NCBI GenBank assembly: GCA_017960525.1
Contig: JAGCZA010000134.1
Coordinates: 1 to 41,144, forward strand
Length of the DNA: 41,144 nucleotides
From: Prevotella sp.
Lineage (GTDB): Bacteria > Bacteroidota > Bacteroidia > Bacteroidales > Bacteroidaceae
Direction of reading: 5' to 3'
Part shown: positions 15,570 through 22,347 of the stretch, one piece after another
Layout: every line of letters begins with the position of its first letter
Position numbering within the stretch: position 1 is the stretch's first letter
Program-made: the position numbers and the translations under genes
Notes under the pieces: model-generated
Seen by the model: only the letters and a program-made list of their open reading frames with translations
Told to the model about the DNA's origin: nothing
Databases searched by the model: none

Positions 15570-17030
15570 TCAAGGTTTGCGGAAATTCCACTTTGAATTG
15601 TCACTCTTGAAATCGTAGGGTGCCAGCGTCGGTGTGCTGTCGCCTGCGGAATAGATACAGTAGCGCGTGTTGGTGCCAGGCATGCCCGGAATGGCCTTCG
15701 GCATGATGCGGAAGGTGCCGTCGGTGAGTTGCTCAATGCGCCAGAGTTGTTCGTCGCCGCCAGTGAAGGCGGGCACGGTGGTCAACTCTTTCTCTGCCGT
15801 AGCGGCAAGGGCGCGGTCGGTGCCATCGATGGTGATTTTGAAGTAGGGGTTGCTCAGGTAGCCGCCGGCCTTGTCAACGGGCGTCACCTTCCAGTGCTGG
15901 TGGGGACGGAACATATAGTCGCCACAGCGCAGGGCTATGTTGCCCTCAGGCCATTTGCCCTTCACCTCGTCGAGTGTCTGGACGGCGATGGGCTTCGGAG
16001 GCTCCTGTTGTGCCTGGTTGCGGTTGAACCAACCCTGACGAGCCACGTTCATGCGAACGAAGTCGACAGCCAGTTCCAGCGAGTAGCCACGACGCTCGCT
16101 CTCAATCTCGTAGGTGCCTTCTTTGAAACGCTCGCCAGCCACGGGCCAGTCGTTCTTCCACAGCAAGGGACGGACGGCCAATGTGGAGCGGCCGCTCATA
16201 TCGAAGTCAGCCTCCCAGTGGAACGACATCACCTCCACGCCCTCGTCGATGATGGTACGGCCAAAGTGTCCGGCACCCGTCTTACGGTCGCCAGCGGCAA
16301 CGACCATTTTGCCGCCGCCGTGGTACATATCGCGGCCCACATTATCTATATAGGGGCCCTGAACGCTCTTGGCACGTCCCACCACTATATTATATGTGGA
16401 GTTCACGCCGTCGCAGCAAGTGCCGTGGGTTCCCAAGAGATAATACCAGCCGTTGCGGAAGATGAGGTCGGTGGCCTCGCAGTCGATAGCAATGTCCTTC
16501 TCCTTGTTGCCGCTGACACGGAATCCCGTCTTCGGGTCAAGTTCTATGAGGCGGATGGTGCCGAAGTAAGTGCCATAACTGGCCCACAGGCGTCCTGTCG
16601 TCGGGTCGAGCAGCAGGCCTGGGTCGATGGCGTCCTGGTCTTCCATACCGTCAGAAGCGCAAACCTCCACGGCAGTTGTCCACTTGAAGTCGGGCGACTT
16701 CGGGTCGAGCGTCTTGTTCCACATGGTGAGGATGCGGCCGCTGTGACCGCCACCCAAGCCTCCGCCGGTAGCGCCATAGATGCAGAGGTAGCGGTCGCCA
16801 ATCTTCAGCACGTCGGGGGCGGCACCGCCACCCGGACGGTCAGCGCCACCGTGCCAGCTCCAGCCGTCAGCCGAAATCAGGCCTCCGCCGCCGGTACCGA
16901 AAGTATAATACTTGCCTTCGCACTCGGCGAGGGTCGAGGGGTCGTGGATATAAGGCTCGCCCACTTGCGCCCTCACAGGACTAAAGGATATAGAGGAAAC
17001 AATAAACAATAAACCTATCTTCGTTTTCAT
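15570..17030 (-). CDS. GH43 enzyme, endo-arabinanase type
   Basis: 486 aa with signal peptide (cut after VRAQ, about residue 22). A five-bladed GH43 propeller spans about 25-330. Likely catalytic residues are Asp in YIHDPSTL (base), Asp in QDAIDPGLL (pKa modulator) and Glu in DCEATDLIF (acid). The CCDGVNSTYNIVVGRAKSVQGPYID stretch is typical of arabinan endo-1,5-alpha-L-arabinosidases. The C-terminal about 130 residues (from PKPIAVQTLDEVKG) are a beta-rich accessory domain with a lipocalin- or lectin-like look. It lies 37 bases after the larger GH43 gene, so the two are probably co-transcribed. The gap carries octamer repeats. The substrate assignment is by family resemblance. Confidence 0.85.
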   Translation of the reverse strand: MKTKIGLLFIVSSISFSPVRAQVGEPYIHDPSTLAECEGKYYTFGTGGGGLISADGWSWHGGADRPGGGAAPDVLKIGDRYLCIYGATGGGLGGGHSGRILTMWNKTLDPKSPDFKWTTAVEVCASDGMEDQDAIDPGLLLDPTTGRLWASYGTYFGTIRLIELDPKTGFRVSGNKEKDIAIDCEATDLIFRNGWYYLLGTHGTCCDGVNSTYNIVVGRAKSVQGPYIDNVGRDMYHGGGKMVVAAGDRKTGAGHFGRTIIDEGVEVMSFHWEADFDMSGRSTLAVRPLLWKNDWPVAGERFKEGTYEIESERRGYSLELAVDFVRMNVARQGWFNRNQAQQEPPKPIAVQTLDEVKGKWPEGNIALRCGDYMFRPHQHWKVTPVDKAGGYLSNPYFKITIDGTDRALAATAEKELTTVPAFTGGDEQLWRIEQLTDGTFRIMPKAIPGMPGTNTRYCIYSAGDSTPTLAPYDFKSDNSKWNFRKP

Positions 17031-17039
17031 AATCTGTGT

Positions 17040-17075
17040 GTCGTTATTTCGTTATTACGTTTTGGCGTTATTTCG
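17040..17075. repeat. CGTnATTTCG/CGTTATT repeats between GH43 genes
   Basis: Units CGTTATTT, CGTTATTA, CGTTTTGG, CGTTATTT follow each other with an 8-bp period, the complement of the CGTGATAA/CGAAATAA units at 27556-27627. The array enters the last codons of the upstream GH43 gene. Confidence 0.6.
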
Positions 17076-19179
17076 TGACCGTTACCTTATAGTTCGTCAC
17101 GGGATTCCCCTTCTCATTGAGGAAGCGGACGCAGAAGTCGCTCATGCCCGGGCCGTTGATGATGGCGCCACGCAGGATGTTGCGTCCCTTCTTCAGCGTC
17201 AGTCGGGCCGACATGGCGTCGTCCTTCACCATACGGCGGTCGCCACTGAGCAGCAGGGCCTCCTGGCCGTTGAGCCACCACATGGAGGCGGAATTGGAGC
17301 CTACGGCCAAACGGACGTTCTCAATGTCCTCGTCGCAGTCGATGATGGTGACAGCCCAGAAGAGGACGCCATAGACCTTCTCGCCCCATTTCTCGGCGAA
17401 GCGGAACAACTTCACGTTGTAGTTCTCGCTGTCGAGGGCGTGCCAAGTGAGCGTCTGCCTGACGGTCTTCACCTCTGGCTGGGCGGGGGCTTGCTGCATA
17501 CCGCGTCCAAAGCCGGCAGGCGCCTGCTCCTGCTGGAACACAGCCTTCACCTTCTGGCCGTCCTTCGGCACGATGGTCTGCTGACCCTTGAAGTATTCCC
17601 TGTTGAAGTGCTCACGCAGATAACTGTCGGTAAAGACGGTATTGCCGCTGTTGGGCTTGTCGATAGGCTCCAAGAGCATCCAGCGGCGGATGAAGCCCTC
17701 GCCATCGGGCTGTGCCGATGCGGTGCTGACGGGCGAGAAGTACTTGGGACGGTTCTTGAACTGGACCCAGTCAACGCTGACTGCCCCAGCCCCCTCATTG
17801 GTGATTACCAAGTCGGTGACTCCCTTCGGCGTGTAGTCCAATGTGGCGGTCTGTGTGAGCCACTGGTTGCGCAAGTCGCGGTTGAAGCGGCCCATCATCG
17901 GATTGGCGGCAGCACCGGCGGGTGGCTCGGGCGGTCTTACCGCCATCTTGAAGCGGGCGATGACCTTGCCTTTGGCATTGCCTTCACGGATGCAGAACTC
18001 GGTATCGTCGCTGGCTTTGGCGGAAATCACCAGATAGCCATCGGTGATGCAGCCGAAGTCCACATCGGCATATCGCATCCAACTGCCCTTGGCAGGCAGG
18101 GTGACGCAGTCGCCGCTGAAGGCGCGAGTGGTGTCCACATGGGCGGTGGTCACTCCGTCGGAAGCATTGCTGTAGCGGTCAATCTGAATCTTCTCAGTAG
18201 CCTTGTTGATGCCTACGCCTCGCATCGTCTCCTTCACCTCCTGGATGGTGCCGTCGGCATTGAAGAACAGTTTCTCTATGCACACCGAGCGACGCTTGTC
18301 GTCACCAGGCGAGAAGAAGTTGGTGTGGTAGAACAGATACCACTGACCCTTGTAGTTGATGATACTGTGATGGTTAGTCCAGCAGCCGTTGGGGTGCTCG
18401 GCCATAATCAGACCCTTGTATTCGTAAGGTCCCATCGGATTCTTGCTCATGGCATAGCCAAGAACTTCGGTGTTCTCCCTCACGTAGGGGTAGGTGAGGT
18501 AGTACCAGCCGTTAGCCTCAAAGGCAAACGGGCCTTCGGCCTGACGGTTCGGAAGGTCTTTCAGGCAGTTGACGCCCATCATCTCAAACTCGCGCTCACG
18601 GAACTTGACGGTTTCCTTCGGCGTGTCGTCGGCCAGTTCCTTCATGTTCTCCTTGAGTTTGGCGCAACGGCCTGCACCCCAGAAGATATAGGCATTGCCG
18701 TCGGAAGCCTGGAGCACACACGGGTCGATGCCGTTGATACCCTTGATGGGTTCCGGCTCAGGAACGAATGGCCCCTCAGGACTGTCAGCAATTGCCACGC
18801 CGACAGCGAAGCCTCCCCTACCCGCAGCAGGAGCCGACGGGAAGTAGAAATAGTACTTCCCGTTCCTGTAGACACAGTCGGGCGCCCACATGGAATAGGA
18901 ATTAGGCCTCACCCAGGGCACCTTGTTCTGCGTGACAATCATACCATGGTCGGTCCAGTCGGTCAGGTTCTCCGACGAGAAGACGTGGTAGTCCTCCATG
19001 CAAAACCAGTCCTGGCGCTGGCCTTCCGGGGGCATAATGTCATGCGAAGGATAGACATACACCCTGTTGTTGAATACTCGTGCCGTAGGGTCGGCAGCAT
19101 ACTGGTCACGAATGACGGGGTTCTGCGCCTGTAACGACAGAGGCAGAACGGCAAGTAGCAGTATTGTCTTTCTGTTCAT
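17068..19179 (-). CDS. GH43 arabinosidase/xylosidase-type enzyme with CBM6-like and C-terminal domains
   Basis: 703 aa with signal peptide (cut near LQAQ, about residue 19). The GH43 propeller covers about 20-320: base Asp in YAADPTARVF, Asp in INGIDPCVL, acid Glu in RQAEGPFAFE. Residues about 325-470 form a CBM6-like module (EKIQIDRYSNASDGV, YADVDFGCITDGYLVISA, GAVSVDWVQF). The C-terminal about 220 residues (from EGFIRRWMLLEPI) look like a second beta-sandwich (SASMWWLNGQEALLLSGDRRMV) seen in some secreted carbohydrate esterases. It probably releases arabinose or xylose from plant polysaccharide. It is the first gene of a two-gene minus-strand unit with the endo-arabinanase, read from a -7 box at 19208-19216. 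Confidence 0.87.
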   Translation of the reverse strand: MNRKTILLLAVLPLSLQAQNPVIRDQYAADPTARVFNNRVYVYPSHDIMPPEGQRQDWFCMEDYHVFSSENLTDWTDHGMIVTQNKVPWVRPNSYSMWAPDCVYRNGKYYFYFPSAPAAGRGGFAVGVAIADSPEGPFVPEPEPIKGINGIDPCVLQASDGNAYIFWGAGRCAKLKENMKELADDTPKETVKFREREFEMMGVNCLKDLPNRQAEGPFAFEANGWYYLTYPYVRENTEVLGYAMSKNPMGPYEYKGLIMAEHPNGCWTNHHSIINYKGQWYLFYHTNFFSPGDDKRRSVCIEKLFFNADGTIQEVKETMRGVGINKATEKIQIDRYSNASDGVTTAHVDTTRAFSGDCVTLPAKGSWMRYADVDFGCITDGYLVISAKASDDTEFCIREGNAKGKVIARFKMAVRPPEPPAGAAANPMMGRFNRDLRNQWLTQTATLDYTPKGVTDLVITNEGAGAVSVDWVQFKNRPKYFSPVSTASAQPDGEGFIRRWMLLEPIDKPNSGNTVFTDSYLREHFNREYFKGQQTIVPKDGQKVKAVFQQEQAPAGFGRGMQQAPAQPEVKTVRQTLTWHALDSENYNVKLFRFAEKWGEKVYGVLFWAVTIIDCDEDIENVRLAVGSNSASMWWLNGQEALLLSGDRRMVKDDAMSARLTLKKGRNILRGAIINGPGMSDFCVRFLNEKGNPVTNYKVTVTK

Positions 19180-19207
19180 TTTTTGTGTTAATGGTAATTA
19201 TAACGCT

Positions 19208-19216
19208 GCAAAGGTA
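19208..19216 (-). promoter_or_regulatory. Promoter -7 box for the GH43 pair
   Basis: The minus strand reads TACCTTTGC, 29 bases before the GH43 start. The -33 region is weak, which may mean that an activator is needed. Confidence 0.6.
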
Positions 19217-19355
19217 CAGAAAATAGTCGTACCTGTTGCACATCATTTGTCTCAAACAGTTTCAGAAATGTAAGTATGGCAAGTGGTTAATCCATTTATA
19301 TGTTAAAATAGCATAAATATCGAACGTTTATAACTCGAATTTGAAATTATTGTCT

Positions 19356-19364
19356 TACCTTTGC
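19356..19364 (+). promoter_or_regulatory. Promoter -7 box for tRNA-Glu
   Basis: TACCTTTGC lies 31 bases before the tRNA 5' end. A TTTA/TTTG-like -33 is only weakly matched. Confidence 0.55.
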
Positions 19365-19395
19365 ACACGATTTGAGAGCTACGACTCTTTCTAAC

Positions 19396-19467
19396 GGTCG
19401 GTTCATCTAACGGTTAGGATACAAGATTCTCAATCTTGGCATAAGGGTTCGATTCCCTTACCGACTA
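19396..19467 (+). tRNA. tRNA-Glu (anticodon CTC)
   Basis: A 72-nt cloverleaf. The acceptor arm GGTCGGT pairs with ACCGACT (one G-T). The anticodon stem CAAGA/TCTTG encloses the loop TTCTCAA, giving anticodon CTC. The T arm is AAGGG-TTCGATT-CCCTT. CCA is not encoded. It reads GAG codons, which are frequent in the GC-richer genes of this window. It is flanked by a promoter and a strong terminator, so it is a single-tRNA unit. Confidence 0.93.
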
Positions 19468-19474
19468 CTAAAGC

Positions 19475-19514
19475 AAAGTGGGATTCCTTCGGGATTCCCA
19501 CTTTTGTTTTGTCA
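19475..19514 (+). terminator. Terminator after tRNA-Glu
   Basis: AAAGTGGGA (19475-19483) pairs with TCCCACTTT, with a smaller TTCC/GGGA inner stem, followed by TGTTTTGT. It begins eight bases after the tRNA 3' end. Confidence 0.8.
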
Positions 19515-19566
19515 GTCAGCCTGTCCTCTCTCTGGTTAGGGTTTGGTGTCCAAAACTGAGCCAATG

Positions 19567-19655
19567 GCTAAAAATGAAAAAGCCACGCTTCACAGCGCAG
19601 CTTTTCCTAGTTAATTAATCAACCATAAACCTTAACCATTAAAAAAATCTTTTTC
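19567..19655 (-). ncRNA. Candidate small RNA with own promoter and terminator
   Basis: On the minus strand a TACCTTTGC box (19662-19670) predicts a start near 19655. About 50 AT-rich bases follow, then a symmetric hairpin AAAAGC-TG-CGCT-GTGA-AGCG-TG-GCTTTT (19578-19605) and CATTTTT. No ORF of useful length lies between. The layout resembles the short promoter-to-terminator RNAs known in Bacteroidales, but no family match could be tested. A degenerate leader of a lost outer-membrane receptor gene is an alternative. Confidence 0.45.
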
Positions 19656-19661
19656 AGCGTT

Positions 19662-19670
19662 GCAAAGGTA
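19662..19670 (-). promoter_or_regulatory. Promoter -7 box for the candidate small RNA
   Basis: TACCTTTGC on the minus strand. The -33 element is not clear. Confidence 0.45.
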
Positions 19671-19816
19671 AGACATTTGTATACAAAACAGGTTCAATTA
19701 TTGAGATTTGAGGTTCAAAATTCGTTATTTGCCATATTTTAAACCCAAAATAACGCATTTTAAACCCATTTTGTCATTATTTTGCCATTTCTTTCGGTGT
19801 TTTGACGAAAAAAGTG

Positions 19817-19824
19817 TACCTTTG
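19817..19824 (+). promoter_or_regulatory. Promoter -7 box for the hybrid regulator
   Basis: TACCTTTG lies 27 bases before the ATG at 19851. A TTTG is present at 19801 but with 12-bp spacing, so the -33 element is uncertain. Confidence 0.55.
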
Positions 19825-19850
19825 TTGGCGAATTTTAAACCAAATAGAAG

Positions 19851-21527
19851 ATGAACATCCTGTTGAACCCTTACGTTATTATTTTAATAATAGTGGGCTT
19901 AGTGGCATTTGTGGCTTTTTGGGCTCTGATGCGGTATGTTTATCGTCGCAGTATGCGCATCAGGAGCCAGCTTCAGATGGGCCGTGTGTTCACCAATATT
20001 TCTCATGAGCTGCTCACTCCGCTCACCGTGATAGCCGCCCTGGTTGAGCGTTTGCGCGAAGAGGAGCCTCGCTTTGCCGCCGACTATACGCAGATGGAGC
20101 TGAACGTGGAGCGCATGACGCGCCTGCTACAGCAGATTCTGGAGACAAGCAAGTCACAGTCGGGCGAACTTCGCCTGCTGGTGAGCCATGGCGACGTGAT
20201 GGAGTACATCCGCCGCACGGCCTTGTGCATCGAGCCTCTGATGCACAAGCAGGGTGTTGAGTTCACCATTCAATGCACGCCGGCATCGATGATGGGCTGG
20301 ATAGACATCGACAAACTTGACAAAATCATCTACAATCTGCTGTCCAACGCTGCCAAATACACTTCTTCACCCGGCCATGTGCGCCTGCAGGTGCACACCA
20401 ACGACAATTTCGACCATATCACCATCAAAGTGATAGACGACGGCATCGGCATTTCCCCTGAGAAGATGAAGCACTTGTTCCACCGTTTCCACGACGGAGC
20501 CTACCGCCGTATGCAGGTAAGCGGCACTGGCCTGGGCCTTGCACTGACCCGCGACCTTGTCTTTCTGCACGGGGGCAACATCAGTTGCGAGAGTGAAGAG
20601 GGCAAGGGCAGCACATTCACCGTGGTTCTGCCTATCGCCAAGAAATCGTTCACCACGTCACAGATAGACGACAAGCACCCTATCGACCTCTCTACCCCTC
20701 GTACCACCATCAAGGACTTGAGCCACCTGACGCTGCCGGAAGAGCATCCCATCGTCGCCACAGAACTGCCCGACGACGCCTACCGCATCCTGCTGGTGGA
20801 GGACAACGTGGAGCTGCTTATGCTGATGGACACGCTGCTCTGCCACAAATATAAGATACTGACTGCCACCAATGGGCGCGAGGCACTCGATGTCATCAAA
20901 AATAATGAACTGGACCTCATTGTCAGCGACGTGATGATGCCCGAAATGGACGGCAACGAGCTGACGATGGCCATCAAAGGCGACCCGGAGCTGAGCCATC
21001 TGCCTGTCATCCTGCTCACGGCGAAAACAACTGAGGACGACCGCAAGGCATCGATGGTGATAGGGGCCGACGACTACGTGGTGAAGCCGTTTCACCTGAG
21101 CGACCTGACGCTGCGCATCAACAACATTATTGAGAACCGCAAGCGCATACGCTACGAGGCCCAATTGGCACAGAACACAGAAGACGACCGCCCACTCACT
21201 GCCGACGAACTGTTTCTGAAAAAGGCCACCGAGTGTGTGATGGAACATCTGTCCGACGCCGACTTCGACCGCGACGCCTTTGCCGCTGAGATGGGGGCCT
21301 CGCCTTCGACACTCTACAACAAGCTGCGCGCCCTGACTGGGCTGAACGTGAGCAACTTCATCCGCGACATACGTATGAAGGAGGCTCGACGGCTGGTCGA
21401 CTCGCTGCCCGACCTCCGCGTGTCGGACCTGGCCTACAAGGTGGGTTTCAGAGACCCAAAGTATTTTGCCACCTGTTTCAAGAAGGAGTTCGGCATCCAG
21501 CCCAGCGAACTGTTGAGAGGGAATTGA
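19851..21527 (+). CDS. Compact hybrid two-component regulator (histidine kinase, receiver, AraC-type HTH)
   Basis: 558 aa. One transmembrane helix (about 7-29) with almost no periplasmic part is followed by HisKA with His52 in FTNISHELLTPL. The HATPase domain (about 140-265) shows NLLSNAAKY, DDGIGIS and GTGLGLALTRDL. The receiver (about 312-425) has phospho-acceptor Asp360 in IVSDVMMPEMDG and Lys in LLTAKT. The C-terminal AraC-type HTH (about 450-558) has VSDLAYKVGFRDPKYFATCFKKEFGIQPSE. Classical Bacteroidetes hybrid regulators carry a large Reg_prop periplasmic sensor and are 1300 aa or more. Here that part is absent, so input must come through the membrane, the cytoplasm or a partner. Targets are unknown; adjacent glycan genes are candidates. 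A terminator follows at 21551. Confidence 0.92.
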   Translation: MNILLNPYVIILIIVGLVAFVAFWALMRYVYRRSMRIRSQLQMGRVFTNISHELLTPLTVIAALVERLREEEPRFAADYTQMELNVERMTRLLQQILETSKSQSGELRLLVSHGDVMEYIRRTALCIEPLMHKQGVEFTIQCTPASMMGWIDIDKLDKIIYNLLSNAAKYTSSPGHVRLQVHTNDNFDHITIKVIDDGIGISPEKMKHLFHRFHDGAYRRMQVSGTGLGLALTRDLVFLHGGNISCESEEGKGSTFTVVLPIAKKSFTTSQIDDKHPIDLSTPRTTIKDLSHLTLPEEHPIVATELPDDAYRILLVEDNVELLMLMDTLLCHKYKILTATNGREALDVIKNNELDLIVSDVMMPEMDGNELTMAIKGDPELSHLPVILLTAKTTEDDRKASMVIGADDYVVKPFHLSDLTLRINNIIENRKRIRYEAQLAQNTEDDRPLTADELFLKKATECVMEHLSDADFDRDAFAAEMGASPSTLYNKLRALTGLNVSNFIRDIRMKEARRLVDSLPDLRVSDLAYKVGFRDPKYFATCFKKEFGIQPSELLRGN

Positions 21528-21550
21528 GCTGCTCATCCACATCCTGCCCC

Positions 21551-21582
21551 AGCCAACGGAATATCCCGTTGGCTTCTTTTTT
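21551..21582 (+). terminator. Terminator after the hybrid regulator
   Basis: AGCCAACGG (21551-21559) pairs with CCGTTGGCT (21566-21574) across a 6-base loop and is followed by TCTTTTTT. It separates the regulator from the dcw cluster. Confidence 0.85.
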
Positions 21583-21593
21583 GGGGGCGAAAA

Positions 21594-21659
21594 GTTTGGA
21601 CGAACCAAACCTCTTGTTTGGACGAACCAAAGTCACAGTTTGGACGAACCAAATTTTCG
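21594..21659. repeat. Three 22-bp tandem repeats with palindromic core
   Basis: GTTTGGACGAACCAAA occurs at 21594, 21616 and 21638, exactly 22 bp apart, with six variable bases between copies. Each copy contains the inverted repeat TTTGG/CCAAA. Two DNA turns separate the copies, so a protein binding each would lie on one face of the helix. Confidence 0.85.
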
Positions 21660-21831
21660 GAGTCCCTGCCCCACCCTTTCCCCACCAAAGGCACTGACCG
21701 TTGATGGGGACTTTTGTGGAAGAGGAACAAATTGGAGGGAAAAAATGTTGCACAAAACATTAAAACTGTGTAAGAGAATGGGGGCTTACGGTCATAAATG
21801 CAAAAAAAATGGGGTTTTTTAGGAAAAAAAG

Positions 21832-21856
21832 TGGAGAATTGTGGGGGATTGTGGGG
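21832..21856 (+). promoter_or_regulatory. MraZ boxes (autoregulatory operator)
   Basis: TGGAG, TGGGG and TGGGG start at 21832, 21842 and 21852, separated by five bases each. MraZ is known to bind tandem TGGGN repeats with 5-bp spacers upstream of its own gene. The boxes overlap the -33 region, so binding would repress the cluster. Confidence 0.8.
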
Positions 21857-21864
21857 AAATTTTG

Positions 21865-21873
21865 TATCTTTGC
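21865..21873 (+). promoter_or_regulatory. mraZp: dcw cluster promoter -7 box
   Basis: TATCTTTGC ends only seven bases before the mraZ ATG at 21881, so the transcript starts at or next to the start codon. TTG at 21839-21841 is a possible -33 with a slightly long 23-bp spacer. Confidence 0.75.
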
Positions 21874-21880
21874 AAACGAT

Positions 21881-22330
21881 ATGAGATTTTTAGGCAACAT
21901 AGAGGCAAAGACCGACGCCAAGGGGCGTGTCTTTCTGCCTGCCACCTTTCGCAAGGTGCTGCAGACAGAAAGCGAAAACGTGCTTGTGCTTCGCAAAGAC
22001 ATCTTCAAGAAGTGCCTGGTTCTCTATCCGTGGAGTGTCTGGAACGACCGCATCGACGCGCTGCTGGCGCGTGTGAACGAGTTTGACGACGAAAGTCAGA
22101 TGGTGTTCAGGCAGTTTGTCTCCGAGGCCGAAGAGTTGACGCTCGACGGCAATGGCCGTTTCCTCATCCCGCGCCGCTTACTCCAGGTGGCAGGCATCGA
22201 GCAGTCGGTGCGCATCATCGGCGTGAACAACACCATAGAGATATGGGCAACCGCCGAGGCCGAGGCCACCTTCTTCCCGCAGGAAGAATTTGCGGCAAGG
22301 CTGAAAGCAATGATGGCGTCGCGCAGTTAA
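21881..22330 (+). CDS. mraZ: Transcriptional regulator MraZ
   Basis: 149 aa, the usual length. Two SpoVT/AbrB-like half domains are visible: DAKGRVFLPATFRKVL (about 13-28) and DGNGRFLIPRRLLQVAGI (about 90-107), each with the DxxGRxxxP motif that makes the DNA-contacting ring. The start MRFLGN is chosen over an upstream in-frame ATG at 21809 because that one would lie upstream of the promoter and MraZ boxes. MraZ represses transcription of the dcw cluster it heads. It is followed after 17 bases by rsmH. Confidence 0.95.
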   Translation: MRFLGNIEAKTDAKGRVFLPATFRKVLQTESENVLVLRKDIFKKCLVLYPWSVWNDRIDALLARVNEFDDESQMVFRQFVSEAEELTLDGNGRFLIPRRLLQVAGIEQSVRIIGVNNTIEIWATAEAEATFFPQEEFAARLKAMMASRS

Positions 22331-22347
22331 GACGGTCAGCAACGACA

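Larger units (their letters stand above)
19515..19850. other. Intergenic stretch before the hybrid regulator
   Basis: No protein gene is seen. It holds a small GTTTGG-TGT-CCAAAAC inverted repeat (19541-19556), the candidate small RNA on the minus strand (19567-19670), and an AT-rich leader with a TACCTTTG box (19817-19824) for the regulator gene. Confidence 0.6.
21583..21880. other. Leader region of the dcw cluster
   Basis: 298 bp between the regulator terminator and mraZ. It contains three 22-bp direct repeats (21594-21659), about 150 bp with no recognisable feature, the MraZ boxes (21832-21856) and the mraZ -7 box (21865-21873). Confidence 0.6.

Noticed and set aside
17038-19134. Open frame of 698 codons on the plus strand opposite the larger GH43 gene
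   Set aside because: No domain or signal is recognisable and it mirrors the codon pattern of the real gene. The GH43 gene has a signal peptide and catalytic motifs on the minus strand.
21809-21880. Upstream start for mraZ adding 24 residues
   Set aside because: It would place the promoter and MraZ boxes inside the coding region. Known MraZ proteins start at MRFLGN-like sequence.
22243-22347. Upstream start for rsmH adding 35 residues
   Set aside because: It would overlap mraZ in another frame with no conserved residues. The ATG at 22348 fits the family start.
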